A stretch of 64,000 nucleotides of DNA from Shimia sp. R10_1 (GCF_017744095.1 NZ_JAGHQX010000006.1:62001-126000); one strand, 5' to 3'; shown: positions 8,646-17,254, counted from the first letter of the stretch. Program-made: numbers and translations. Notes: generated from the letters alone by a model not told the origin.

Positions 8646-8720
8646 GCGGGCGTAGCTCAGGGGTAGAGCATTACCTTGCCAAGGTAAGGGTCGTGAGTTC
8701 GAATCTCATCGCCCGCTCCA
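8646..8720 (+). tRNA. tRNA-Gly (GCC), second copy
   Basis: Same 75-base sequence as the copy at 8391, with anticodon GCC and encoded CCA. The flanks differ, so the duplication covers little beyond the gene. A long hairpin terminator follows six bases later. Confidence 0.97.
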
Positions 8721-8725
8721 ATTGG

Positions 8726-8773
8726 AAAAGCCAAAAGGCGCAGAGAGAAATCTCTGCGCCTTTTGGCTTTTTA
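8726..8773. terminator. Very long bidirectional terminator hairpin
   Basis: A 21-base perfect stem closed by a GAAA tetraloop, from AAAAGCC at 8726 to GGCTTTT at 8771. It can end the tRNA-Gly transcript on the plus strand and the amidohydrolase transcript on the minus strand. Confidence 0.85.
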
Positions 8774-8794
8774 GCCTTATAGCTCTTCCTCAAA

Positions 8795-10144
8795 CTATGA
8801 AGCCAATACCTGCGCCATGCGATTTTGACGCGCAATGGCCGCCCCCAAATCAATTGACGTGATTTGGCCAGCCCGCACAATCTGGCGCCCCTCAACAAAA
8901 AGGTCGCGCACAACAGTTGGCCCAGCAAGCAACAGCGCGGCAGGATCCCAACTCCCCGCGCTCTCAATGCCCGAAACATCCCAAATCGCAATGTCCGCAC
9001 GCATGCCAACAGCGATTTGCCCACAATCAGCACGGCCAAGCACCTGCGCCCCGCCTCGTGTGGCAATTTCGAGCGCCTCACGCGCACTCATGGCATCTGC
9101 GCCTCGTGCAACACGCTGCAGCAACATCGCCTGACGCGCCTCAAGAACCAAGTTCCCAGCATCATTAGAAGCAGACCCATCCACCCCCAACCCAACGTTC
9201 ACACCGGCGTCCCTCATTGGGCGTATTGGGGCGATTCCACTGCCCAGACGACAATTTGAACAAGGACAATGCGCAACACCCGTTTTCGTGCGCGCAAACA
9301 GCGCGATCTCACTGTCATCAAGTTTCACGCAATGCGCATGCCAGACATCCTCCCCTACCCAACCAAGCTCTTCTGCGTATTGGCCCGGGCGACACCCAAA
9401 GTTCGCAAGAGAATAGGCAATATCTTCCTCATTCTCTGCAAGGTGCGTGTGCAACATCACCCGCTTGTCACGCGCGAGCAGGGCGGCGTCGCGCATCAAA
9501 TCCCGACTGACTGAAAACGGGGAACAGGGGGCGACACCCACCCGGACCATACTGCCCTCAGAGGGATCGTGATGCGTGTCGATCAGTCGGATCGCATCAT
9601 TCAAGATGTCTGCCTCGCGCTCCACCAACCCATCCGGAGGAAGCCCCCCGTCACTTTCCCCGATGCTCATCGCGCCTCGGGTCGGATGGAACCGCATACC
9701 GACGCTCTGAGCAGCGGCAATCGTGTCATCAAGTCGTGAACCGTTTGGATACAAGTAAAGATGATCGGACGTCAGCGTGCAGCCGGACAATGCAAGCTCT
9801 GCCAGCCCAACCTGAGCAGACACATACATCTCTTCCGGGCCAAACCGCGCCCAAATCGGATACAGCGTCTTGAGCCAGCCAAAGAGCAAAGCATCCTGCC
9901 CACCTGGCACCGCTCGTGTGAGAGTTTGATACAGGTGATGATGGGTATTTACGAGGCCAGGCGTCACAACACAGCCCCGCGCTGCGACAACCTCTTCATC
10001 GCTTTCCGCGATAAGCCCCAGCCCAATTTCAGAGATGACACCGTTCTTTATCCGCACGTCATGCGCGGCAAGCTCGCGCCTGTCGTCATCCATGGTCAGC
10101 ACAACTTGCGCCGATTTGATAAGATAGCTTTTCGTTTCAGCCAC
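8795..10144 (-). CDS. Amidohydrolase, 8-oxoguanine deaminase type
   Basis: A 449 aa zinc-dependent amidohydrolase of the cytosine/guanine deaminase branch. Metal-site motifs are visible: NTHHHLYQ near residue 70 (H-x-H), HTHLAEN near 240, WHAHCVKL near 275 and GVDGSASND near 325. This set and the overall match to the 8-oxoguanine deaminase / AtzB-like branch suggest removal of the amino group from an oxidised purine or an s-triazine-like base. Substrate cannot be fixed from sequence. GTG at 10144 is chosen because AGGAG sits seven bases upstream; the ATG at 10168 lacks one. The gene is single and ends at the long hairpin shared with tRNA-Gly. Confidence 0.88.
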   Translation of the reverse strand: MAETKSYLIKSAQVVLTMDDDRRELAAHDVRIKNGVISEIGLGLIAESDEEVVAARGCVVTPGLVNTHHHLYQTLTRAVPGGQDALLFGWLKTLYPIWARFGPEEMYVSAQVGLAELALSGCTLTSDHLYLYPNGSRLDDTIAAAQSVGMRFHPTRGAMSIGESDGGLPPDGLVEREADILNDAIRLIDTHHDPSEGSMVRVGVAPCSPFSVSRDLMRDAALLARDKRVMLHTHLAENEEDIAYSLANFGCRPGQYAEELGWVGEDVWHAHCVKLDDSEIALFARTKTGVAHCPCSNCRLGSGIAPIRPMRDAGVNVGLGVDGSASNDAGNLVLEARQAMLLQRVARGADAMSAREALEIATRGGAQVLGRADCGQIAVGMRADIAIWDVSGIESAGSWDPAALLLAGPTVVRDLFVEGRQIVRAGQITSIDLGAAIARQNRMAQVLAS

Positions 10145-10303
10145 TTGCACGCTCCTATGACCAATCAATTGGCCCGATTCGGTGCAAATTTAACTGCATG
10201 ACGACAGAAAGCGGGCAAAGGACTCGCCATGCATCACGACAATAGCCGTGACGCTATAGCGCTTTCAAGTTTTTGATCAGAAAGAGTTAAAGCGCTGTAA
10301 TCG

Positions 10304-11095
10304 TCAGGCGCTCAGCAAATCAAGCGCCTGACGATGCAGCGTTTGATTTGCCGCTGCAAGCACGCGCCCGCCGTCATGGGCTGGCCCGCCTTCCCAGTTG
10401 GTCACAACGCCGCCAGCGGCTTCAATAACCGCAATTGGCGCCTGAATATCATAGGCGTTCAATCCCGCCTCGATCACCAAATCCACCTGCCCCGCAGCCA
10501 CCAGCGCATAGGCATAGCAATCCATGCCATACCGCGCCAGCTTGACTGTTGCAGCGACCCGCTCAAACGCCGCACGCTCCTCCTGCGTGCCCACCTCAGG
10601 AAAGGTCGTGAATAAAATCGCGTCCGACAACGAGTTGGTGTCGCGGGTCGCAAGCGCAGCCTCACCGTGCGGCCCTTGTGCAACAGAGAGGCCAAAGCCC
10701 CCCTTGAACCGCTCCCCAATATAGGGCTGATCGACAACACCGTAGATCGGGCCTGTCTCATCAGACACTGCAATCAACACGCCCCAAGTCGGCGTGCCCG
10801 AAATGAAGCCTCGTGTCCCGTCGATAGGATCAAGAACCCAAGTCAGACCACTTGTACCGCTTTTGGTTCCGAACTCTTCGCCAAAAATCGCATCTTGCGG
10901 CCGCATCTCTTCAAGGACGGCGCGCATGGCCTGTTCAGCCGCGCGATCCGCAACGGTTACAGGATCAAACCCACCAGAAAGTTTGTTGTCTGCCGTGAGT
11001 GTCGGCTTGCGAAAGTGGGGAAGTATGGCTGCCCTTGCAGCGTCAGCCATAGCATCAGATACAGCAATCAGCTGTGCGCGATCCTGATCGTTCAT
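10304..11095 (-). CDS. hisN: Inositol-monophosphatase-family enzyme, histidinol-phosphatase (HisN type)
   Basis: A 263 aa Mg2+-dependent phosphatase. The family motifs appear in order: GEEFG at about residue 72, the metal signature DPIDGTRGF at about 91 and a C-terminal YDIQAPIAVIEAAGG at about 215. In most members the last motif begins W-D; here it is Y-D, with the metal-binding aspartate kept. The G-T-R-G-F form after the DPIDG core is typical of the HisN branch that dephosphorylates histidinol phosphate in histidine synthesis. Inositol or other sugar phosphates remain possible. It stands alone, with no other his genes near. Confidence 0.87.
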   Translation of the reverse strand: MNDQDRAQLIAVSDAMADAARAAILPHFRKPTLTADNKLSGGFDPVTVADRAAEQAMRAVLEEMRPQDAIFGEEFGTKSGTSGLTWVLDPIDGTRGFISGTPTWGVLIAVSDETGPIYGVVDQPYIGERFKGGFGLSVAQGPHGEAALATRDTNSLSDAILFTTFPEVGTQEERAAFERVAATVKLARYGMDCYAYALVAAGQVDLVIEAGLNAYDIQAPIAVIEAAGGVVTNWEGGPAHDGGRVLAAANQTLHRQALDLLSA

Positions 11096-11149
11096 ATGTG
11101 TAACTCCGCCCTGAACTTGCCAAACGGCTACCTCAGAGCGGAGACAGAC

Positions 11150-11518
11150 TCAAGCGACGTCGCTCAAAACACGCGCCAACTCAAACAGGCGGCGACGCTG
11201 GTTTTCAGGAATAGAATAGTAGCTGCGGATCAGATCCAGCGCTTCTTTGTCTGCCATGATATCGGAAGGCACGGATTGAGTGGCAGCCCCCTCTTTATCG
11301 GCTTCCAGCCCCTCAAAGAAGAAACTCACAGGCACATCCAGAGCGTCCGAAATGTCCCAAAGACGAGACGCGCTGACACGATTGGCACCGGTTTCGTACT
11401 TTTGGATCTGTTGGAATTTGATTCCGACTTGCTCTGCTAGCTGTTGCTGGGTCATGCCCGTCAGCCAACGTCGCTGCCGTATTTTCTTCCCAACATGCAC
11501 ATCCACCGGGTGTGTCAT
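11150..11518 (-). CDS. XRE/Cro-CI family transcriptional regulator
   Basis: A 122 aa DNA-binding protein. The helix-turn-helix is visible at residues 10-65: GMTQQQLAEQVGIKFQQIQK is followed by YETGANRVSASRLWDISDAL. The C-terminal half (residues 68-122) is acidic then basic and may mediate oligomerisation. ATG at 11518 is chosen because AGGAGA lies upstream and because the 32 residues before it show no family likeness. Upstream on the minus strand is an AT-rich region shared with the divergent oxidoreductase gene, which may be its target or an autoregulatory site. Confidence 0.9.
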   Translation of the reverse strand: MTHPVDVHVGKKIRQRRWLTGMTQQQLAEQVGIKFQQIQKYETGANRVSASRLWDISDALDVPVSFFFEGLEADKEGAATQSVPSDIMADKEALDLIRSYYSIPENQRRRLFELARVLSDVA

Positions 11519-11850
11519 GGCTCGTCTCCTTCGAATAAAAATTCTGGATAACGCTAGAACCCTGAGCAAACGCTCAGAAGCGGCACCAGTATAAAACGTG
11601 AAACAATCGCGCATCCCTTTCGCGATTGATTAAGTCTAACAGTTTTCCCCTTACAATCAAGGGATAGAATGTGTGATACGATTATACATAAAGGCGAACA
11701 CTCGCCCATTAGGTTAGATCCAATCGGATAGATAAGGGCCTGAAACACTCTTTTTACGTTACGTTTCGCCCCAACATTCACCTTTCCACACGACATCTTT
11801 GACTTGATTGTGATGTCATGTGACATCTCGCCATTGAGAGGAGAAGAAAC

Positions 11851-12813
11851 ATGCGTGCATTTCAAGTGGTGTCCCATGATGAGGGCCCCAAACTGGTCGA
11901 CATCCCAACGCCAACGCCCGGCGCCGGCCAGATTCGCGTTAAAATTCACGCATGCGCCCTCAACTTTGGGGACTTATTGATGATCAAGGGAACCTATCAA
12001 GACACGCCCCCGCCGCCGTTCACGTTAGGGATGGAAGTCGCTGGCATCGTTGATGCGATAGGCCCGGACACAACAGGTCCTGAGATTGGCACACGCGTGT
12101 TGGTTTTTGGCGGCAGTGGCGGACTTGCGGACTATGGTGTTTACGAAGCCGCGAGCGCAGTGCCGATCCCCAAAAACATGCCGTTTGAAGAGGCTGCGGC
12201 ATTTCCAGTCGCCTATGGCACCAGCCACGTTGCACTGGATTATCGCGCGCGCCTTCAGCCTGGCGAAAACCTTCTCGTCCTTGGCGCCGCAGGCGGTGTG
12301 GGCCTAACGGCTGTCGAACTTGGCAAACTGATGGGCGCCAACGTCATCGCCTGCGCACGCGGCGCAGACAAGCTGCGTGTCGCCCAATCTTGCGGAGCGG
12401 ATCACCTTATTGATGCAACCTCCGCTGATATCCGCGCAGAGGTAAAAGCGCTTGGCGGCGCGGATGTTGTCTATGACCCTGTGGGTGGGGAACAGTTCAA
12501 AGCCGCATTCCGCGCCTGCCGTCCAGAGGCCCGCCTCCTGCCGATTGGCTTTGCATCCGGTGATATTCCACAGATACCTGCCAACCACCTCCTGGTGAAA
12601 AACCTCACGGTGATGGGGCTCTACTGGGGCGGTTATCTGAGATTCAAACCAGAGGTGATCACCAACAGCATGAGCACACTTTTTGGCTGGTACGACGCAG
12701 GCAAACTTACCCCGCATGTCAGCCACACCCTTCCACTGGGAGAAGCCGCGCAGGCTTATGAATTGCTGCGCAGCCGGAAGTCTACAGGCAAAGTCGTGGT
12801 GTCGATCAACTGA
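11851..12813 (+). CDS. NADPH:quinone oxidoreductase (MDR family, zinc free)
   Basis: A 320 aa medium-chain dehydrogenase/reductase. The N-terminal GroES-like fold starts MRAFQVV and has ALNFGDLLMIKGTY near residue 38. The Rossmann fold carries LGAAGGVGLTAVELGKLMGA (nucleotide binding) at about 145-165. Structural and catalytic zinc cysteines are missing, which points to the quinone oxidoreductase / enoyl reductase branch rather than alcohol dehydrogenases. GAGAGGAG lies before the ATG. Its stop overlaps the convergent LysR stop by 8 nt. Substrate is not predictable. Confidence 0.92.
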   Translation: MRAFQVVSHDEGPKLVDIPTPTPGAGQIRVKIHACALNFGDLLMIKGTYQDTPPPPFTLGMEVAGIVDAIGPDTTGPEIGTRVLVFGGSGGLADYGVYEAASAVPIPKNMPFEEAAAFPVAYGTSHVALDYRARLQPGENLLVLGAAGGVGLTAVELGKLMGANVIACARGADKLRVAQSCGADHLIDATSADIRAEVKALGGADVVYDPVGGEQFKAAFRACRPEARLLPIGFASGDIPQIPANHLLVKNLTVMGLYWGGYLRFKPEVITNSMSTLFGWYDAGKLTPHVSHTLPLGEAAQAYELLRSRKSTGKVVVSIN

Positions 12814-13699
12814 CAACCCCAAGGCGTACAGCTGGCTCAGCCTGCGTATGCATTGGCTGGAACCCCTTCCGAATAAGATTGGCCAGATGGGCGATCACAT
12901 CGCCCTTCGTCTGGTCTGCGCCGTACATGTTGATGTGCTGCTCGCCCAAATCGGGCAGCGCCCCGTCGTGATCAATCACTTCCAGATGACGTGGCTCTGT
13001 GCCCAACAGCATCTCCCCGATCCCCAGATCAGCTGCAATCGTGGCTTCGACCGTGCGATCAGAATCCGTCTCCAAGGCTGAATCCCATTCGATCCCCGCC
13101 TGATCAAACGCAGCGATGGCACGCTGACGGAACAGGCAGTGTCGCGCAGAAGCAAACTGAATGGGGCGCCGACGCCAGCTCGCGCCACCAGGCGCGCCAA
13201 TCCAGACAAGCGGTAGGGTGCAAAGCCCTTCGGCACCATCCGGCGTACTGGACTCCGTGGTCAGGATCAAATCGATCTCCCCCTTATCGAACATCTGCTT
13301 CAGCTCGACGGTATAAGAAGACAGCAAATTCACCTTCACCCGTGGAAACGCTGCATTGAACTGCTGCATCACACGGGGGATCGCAGGGTAAACAATGTCA
13401 TGCGGGACCCCAAGCGTCACATTGCCCTCAAACTCATCATGAGACAAACGGCGCATGATTTCATCGTTCAGCGTCACCATCCGGCGCGCATAGCCCAACA
13501 TCTGCTCACCATCTGGTGTGAGCGCGATGCCGCGCCCAGAGCGGTCCAGCAGGGAAACACCGATCAGCTCTTCTAGGCGCTTCAGCTGCATAGAAACCGC
13601 AGACTGAGTGAGATTCAGAAACCCTGCCGCCTTGGTCACCCCTCCCATATCCGCCACAGCAACAAAACTGCGCAACGTAGTTACATCAAGATTTCGCAT
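12806..13699 (-). CDS. LysR family transcriptional regulator
   Basis: A 297 aa LysR regulator. The winged helix-turn-helix covers residues 4-62, with VTKAAGFLNLTQSAVSMQLK as recognition region, and the effector-binding domain fills 90-290. Start at 13699 (MRNLDVTTLRSFVAV) is supported by GGAGGAA; the longer frame adds seven residues without a ribosome site. It is divergent from a DUF1127 gene, and the 159-bp intergenic region contains two inverted repeats, one of LysR ATC-N9-GAT type. By the usual LysR pattern it should control itself and the divergent gene. Effector unknown. Confidence 0.93.
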   Translation of the reverse strand: MRNLDVTTLRSFVAVADMGGVTKAAGFLNLTQSAVSMQLKRLEELIGVSLLDRSGRGIALTPDGEQMLGYARRMVTLNDEIMRRLSHDEFEGNVTLGVPHDIVYPAIPRVMQQFNAAFPRVKVNLLSSYTVELKQMFDKGEIDLILTTESSTPDGAEGLCTLPLVWIGAPGGASWRRRPIQFASARHCLFRQRAIAAFDQAGIEWDSALETDSDRTVEATIAADLGIGEMLLGTEPRHLEVIDHDGALPDLGEQHINMYGADQTKGDVIAHLANLIRKGFQPMHTQAEPAVRLGVVS

Positions 13700-13741
13700 C
13701 AGTTTCCTCCCCAAATTCACAGCTCATGATGAATTATCAAC

Positions 13742-13766
13742 GTTTGTGATGCCTTTGGTCACAAAC
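13742..13766. promoter_or_regulatory. Perfect inverted repeat in LysR/DUF1127 intergenic region
   Basis: GTTTGTGA-N9-TCACAAAC, eight-base perfect arms, 43 bases upstream of the LysR start. Placement suggests an autoregulatory operator. The N9 spacer rules out a normal CRP site (TGTGA-N6-TCACA). Confidence 0.6.
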
Positions 13767-13800
13767 ATTCGCTTTTCAAATACACCCACACAGCCATATA

Positions 13801-13817
13801 CATCAAGTTATTTGATG
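13801..13817. promoter_or_regulatory. LysR-type box (ATC-N9-GAT) upstream of DUF1127 gene
   Basis: CATCAA-GTTAT-TTGATG is an inverted repeat that contains ATC-N9-GAT, the classic LysR-family recognition layout. It ends about 41 bases before the DUF1127 start codon. Confidence 0.55.
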
Positions 13818-13858
13818 CAGACCACGAAAACAATCGCAATTCAAGAAAGGAGCGACTC

Positions 13859-14068
13859 ATGGCTTTCATCTCCACATCCGCGACCTCTTCCGGTTCACGC
13901 CCTTCTCTATTCTCTCGCATTGCTCAGATCTTCGCGGTGCGTCGTCAACGCAGCAAACTCGCAAAACTCGATTCTCGCGCCCTTGAAGACATTGGCCTGA
14001 CCGAAGCTGATGTCCAAGCAGAGCTGCGGCGCTCGGTTTGGGACGTGCCGGCCCATTGGAAAGGCTAA
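13859..14068 (+). CDS. DUF1127 domain small protein
   Basis: A 69 aa basic protein. After a Ser/Thr-rich lead the DUF1127 motif occupies residues 20-60: arginine-rich RRQRSKLAKLDSRALEDIGL followed by TEADV. Small DUF1127 proteins of alphaproteobacteria have been linked to RNA turnover and to phosphate or stress responses. AAAGGAG is placed six bases before the ATG. Divergent from the LysR gene with shared operators, so it is the likely regulated target. A hairpin with arms TTTCCGGC / GCCGGAAA at 14193-14216 lies downstream but has no T-tract. Confidence 0.85.
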   Translation: MAFISTSATSSGSRPSLFSRIAQIFAVRRQRSKLAKLDSRALEDIGLTEADVQAELRRSVWDVPAHWKG

Positions 14069-14308
14069 CGCACAGACATATGGCGCTTTGCGTGTCGATC
14101 ACATGCCCTTTGGGGCGCCCATCATGATGGGCAACACCTCCAAACCCAAAGTTGAAACAAATCGACGCAAAGCGCCTCAAAAAAGGCACGGCTTTCCGGC
14201 CCCTTGATGCCGGAAATCCTTGAATTCAGACGCCTGCTCACCGATATTTACACCGGACACCCCATAAACACGCGTTGTGGGGAAGGAACGACTTAATCGG
14301 AGGCTGAA

Positions 14309-15085
14309 ATGGCTGAATTTGAAACACTGCGCGGCGCTGTTGGCGCACGCTCAGCGGATATTGACGCGGGCCTGCGCGCCCACATGAACAAAGTCTACGG
14401 CACGATGTCCGTCGGCATGCTGATCACCTTCGCAGCGGCTTGGGCGATTTCCGGCCTGGCTGTTACGAATGATCCATCTGGCGCCGCCGCACAATTGAGC
14501 GCGGACCAGTATCTGACCTCCTTTGGCTACGCAATCTACGGCTCCCCGCTGAAATGGGTGATCATGTTTGCCCCCCTGCTGTTTGTGTTTGGCTTCAGCG
14601 CAGCGATCAATCGCATGTCAGCAGCAACCGCCCAGACGGTTTTCTACATCTTCGCTGCTGTCATGGGCCTGTCGATCAGCTCCATCTTCTTGATGTTCAC
14701 CGGCGAATCCATCGTCCAGGTGTTCCTGATCACATCCATCGCCTTCGCAGGGCTGTCGCTTTACGGCTACACCACCAAACGTGACCTTGGCCCCATCGGC
14801 ACGTTCCTGATCATGGGTCTGATCGGCCTCATCATCGCATCGATTGTGAACATCTTCCTGGCATCTTCCGCCATGGCGTTCGCAATCTCCGTACTCGGCG
14901 TTTTGATCTTCGCAGGCCTGACCGCTTACGATACGCAAAACATCAAGAACACCTATCTCGCGCACGCACACCACGGTGACAGCGAGTGGCTTGGCAAATC
15001 TGCCATCATGGGCGCCCTCAGCCTGTATCTGAACTTCATCAACATGTTCATGATGCTGCTGCAGCTCTTCGGCAACCGCGAGTAA
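14309..15085 (+). CDS. Bax inhibitor-1 / YccA family membrane protein
   Basis: A 258 aa inner-membrane protein of the TMBIM (BI-1/YccA) family. The N-terminal tail (residues 1-28, including MNKVYGTM at about 27) is followed by seven hydrophobic helices. The C-terminal family signature is present: LTAYDTQNIKN near residue 208, with the conserved aspartate, then a final helix LYLNFINMFMMLLQLFG. Members are proposed calcium leak channels or FtsH modulators. AATCGGAGG precedes the ATG. Monocistronic, with a terminator at 15107. Confidence 0.93.
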   Translation: MAEFETLRGAVGARSADIDAGLRAHMNKVYGTMSVGMLITFAAAWAISGLAVTNDPSGAAAQLSADQYLTSFGYAIYGSPLKWVIMFAPLLFVFGFSAAINRMSAATAQTVFYIFAAVMGLSISSIFLMFTGESIVQVFLITSIAFAGLSLYGYTTKRDLGPIGTFLIMGLIGLIIASIVNIFLASSAMAFAISVLGVLIFAGLTAYDTQNIKNTYLAHAHHGDSEWLGKSAIMGALSLYLNFINMFMMLLQLFGNRE

Positions 15086-15106
15086 AGCGCAGCTTATTTG
15101 AATGAC

Positions 15107-15138
15107 AAAGGGCCGGTCACTGTGACCGGCCCTTTTCT
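15107..15138. terminator. Terminator between BI-1 gene and GNAT gene
   Basis: Strong self-complementary stem AAGGGCCGGTCAC / GTGACCGGCCCTT followed by TTCTTTT. It lies between convergent genes. Confidence 0.8.
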
Positions 15139-15156
15139 TTTGATCCACATCCGAGA

Positions 15157-15684
15157 TCACGCAAACATGGGATCGGCCAGCCGGCGCGTCATTTGAACCG
15201 CAGGGAAATGCACGCCGGGCGCAAGCGTCAACTCAATCTCAGCGGCCTCCTCAAACCCCATCGAAGCGTAGAACGCACGTGCTGTATATGTGCTCAGGCA
15301 ACTCATGTGGCGCATGCCATGTGCCTCAGCAGAGGCCAAGGTCACATCAATCAACGCCCGCGCTACCCCGCGACGCAGCCAGTCAGGCCGTGTCGCCACA
15401 TGGCGCACATGACCAAGATTGGTGCCGCTGACACCACGTGCAGGAGACAGATCAGTCCAGCCCCCAGCACCGACAACCGCATCGGTTTCAGCGCACTCCG
15501 CGAGGAAGTATGTGCCGCACGCCAACAGAGACTCCTGCGCCTCACCAAATAAGGGCAGCGCGCCCTCCAATACATCTTGCGTGTAATGCTCGGTGAGAAG
15601 CTCGGGGTATGAACGCTGATACAGAGCGCAGAGCGCGTCTCTATCGCCAATCGTGGCAGGGCGAATGAAAAATGGGTGGGGCAT
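15157..15684 (-). CDS. GNAT family N-acetyltransferase
   Basis: A 175 aa acyltransferase of the GNAT fold. The acetyl-CoA pyrophosphate loop is RPDWLRRGVARALI at about residues 104-117 (R-x-x-G-x-A form), and the typical YTARAFYASMGFEE strand-helix follows near 137-150. An N-terminal FIRPATIGDRDAL matches the family opening. AGGAGGGT lies before the ATG. Substrate unknown; the protein stands alone and faces the BI-1 gene. Confidence 0.9.
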   Translation of the reverse strand: MPHPFFIRPATIGDRDALCALYQRSYPELLTEHYTQDVLEGALPLFGEAQESLLACGTYFLAECAETDAVVGAGGWTDLSPARGVSGTNLGHVRHVATRPDWLRRGVARALIDVTLASAEAHGMRHMSCLSTYTARAFYASMGFEEAAEIELTLAPGVHFPAVQMTRRLADPMFA

Positions 15685-15742
15685 TGGGGACCCTCCTGAA
15701 GGAAACTGTTTTATTGTTCTTTCAGGCGCGGCTCCCCTAAAG

Positions 15743-15774
15743 CAAAAAACCGCGCCTGGTGTGGCGCGGCTTTT
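15743..15774 (-). terminator. Terminator of rpmG
   Basis: Stem CCGCGCC / GGCGCGG with a six-base loop and six A residues on the plus strand, which become the T-tract of the minus-strand transcript. Confidence 0.75.
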
Positions 15775-15796
15775 GCATGTGTCTCAGAGGGGGATC

Positions 15797-15964
15797 TTAC
15801 TTGATCTTGCCTTCTTTGTACTCGACATGCTTGCGCACCACCGGGTCGTATTTGCGTACGACCATCTTTTCGGTCATGGTACGTGCGTTTTTCTTGGTCA
15901 CGTAGAAATGGCCCGTGCCCGCGGTCGAGTTCAGACGGATCTTGATGGTCGTCGGCTTCGCCAT
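15797..15964 (-). CDS. rpmG: 50S ribosomal protein L33
   Basis: A 55 aa basic ribosomal protein. It reads [20 protein letters not shown] at the start and ends [13 protein letters not shown], with the L33 core [10 protein letters not shown] between. The cysteines of zinc-binding L33 forms are absent, as in most alphaproteobacterial L33. Part of the large ribosomal subunit near the E site. GGAGAAAC precedes the ATG. Single gene with its own terminator. Confidence 0.97.
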   Translation of the reverse strand: MAKPTTIKIRLNSTAGTGHFYVTKKNARTMTEKMVVRKYDPVVRKHVEYKEGKIK

Positions 15965-16183
15965 TGTGTTTCTCCTGCGCCGGGGTACAGCTACCCCGTG
16001 AAAATCTCTTGAAGCCCGCCTTTTAATGATGGCTCTGCCTGAGTCAATGGGATTTCCCCAGAATCCTCAAAGAAAAATGGCGAGCCCACCAATTTCCTAT
16101 CTGGAAGCGCTTTCCAGCGCGTTATCGAAGGGATAATTTCCTCCAGATACGAAGGGCTGGCGCTCTGATATGGGGAAAACAGC

Positions 16184-17215
16184 ATGACTTGGTTCTGGAT
16201 TGCGACAACGATTCCCGTCGCCCTTTTGGCTTTGGCCGGGCTGGCGGGTGGCCTCTGGGCGGTTGCAGCAGTCGTTTACATGGGTGCGCTTGTGCATGTG
16301 ATGGACCGTTTGGTCAAAGGCGCTGCCGCCAAATCCGGCGCGGATGGAGAATTCCCATCTGGTCTGCAACTGTCGCTTATCCTTGGCATACTGCACTTCC
16401 CCCTGATGGCCATCGCGATTGCCGCGCTTGCAGGGCTGAGCGGCCTTAGTCTTGGCGCTAAAATCTGCGCCTTTGCTGCCTTTGGTTTGTTCTTTGGACA
16501 GGTCAGCAATGCCAACGCCCATGAACTCATTCACAATTCCGCCCGCTTTCCACGCTGGCTGGGCATGTGGGTCTATATTTCTCTTGTTTTTGGGCACCAC
16601 ACATCCGCACACACAAAAGTGCATCATATCTGGGTCGCGACTGACAAAGACCCCAACTCCGCTCGCAAAGGTGAAAGCTTCTATCGCTTTTGGCCACGTG
16701 CATGGTTTGGATCATTCAAAGCGGGCTTCGCGGCGGAGAACAAACTGCGCGCCCGCGCCATCCGTCAGACAATGCCTTGGCATCCCTATTTCGTTTATGT
16801 GGCCGGAACCGCCTTCTTTATCATTCTGGCTGCGTTGCTTGCTGGCTGGAAAGGCGTACTCGCCTATGGACTGCTCGCGACCTACAGCACCATGCAGCTT
16901 TTGCTCTCAGACTATGTGCAGCACTACGGCCTCAGACGTAGATTAAAAGAAAACGGCAAACCCGAGCCGGTTGGGCCGCAACACAGCTGGAACGCGCCGC
17001 AGCTCTATACATCGGCGCTGATGCTGAATGCGCCCCGTCATTCGGACCACCACACGGCCCCGACGCGTGATTACCCAGCTTTACGTTTAGACCCAGAAAG
17101 CATGCCGATTCTGCCGCGCTCCCTCCCCATGATGGCCACCCTCGCCCTCTGGCCGCGCATGTGGCGACGCGTGATGGATCCTCGGGTGGCAAAACTGAAC
17201 GCAACACAAGATTGA
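16184..17215 (+). CDS. alkB: AlkB-type alkane 1-monooxygenase / membrane fatty-acid hydroxylase
   Basis: A 343 aa integral-membrane di-iron hydroxylase. All three histidine boxes are present: HELIH near 109, HTKVHH near 143 (with the AlkB hallmark WVATDKDPNSA after it) and a later HSDHH near 285 in NAPRHSDHH. LSDYVQHYGLRR near 240 is another AlkB signature. Members hydroxylate the terminal carbon of medium-chain alkanes using rubredoxin. It is shorter than the roughly 400 aa of the best-known AlkB proteins, and no rubredoxin or rubredoxin reductase is encoded nearby. Other long-chain substrates are possible. Confidence 0.88.
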   Translation: MTWFWIATTIPVALLALAGLAGGLWAVAAVVYMGALVHVMDRLVKGAAAKSGADGEFPSGLQLSLILGILHFPLMAIAIAALAGLSGLSLGAKICAFAAFGLFFGQVSNANAHELIHNSARFPRWLGMWVYISLVFGHHTSAHTKVHHIWVATDKDPNSARKGESFYRFWPRAWFGSFKAGFAAENKLRARAIRQTMPWHPYFVYVAGTAFFIILAALLAGWKGVLAYGLLATYSTMQLLLSDYVQHYGLRRRLKENGKPEPVGPQHSWNAPQLYTSALMLNAPRHSDHHTAPTRDYPALRLDPESMPILPRSLPMMATLALWPRMWRRVMDPRVAKLNATQD

Positions 17216-17254
17216 GACTAGAACGATTGGCTGTTGTCAGGCAGCATTGCGCCC

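Noticed and set aside
13742-13766. Possible CRP site in the LysR intergenic region
   Set aside because: The half sites TGTGA and TCACA are correct but the spacer is nine bases where CRP needs six.
15991-16185. 64-codon open frame upstream of rpmG
   Set aside because: It lies in the divergent promoter region of rpmG and alkB, with no ribosome site or family likeness.
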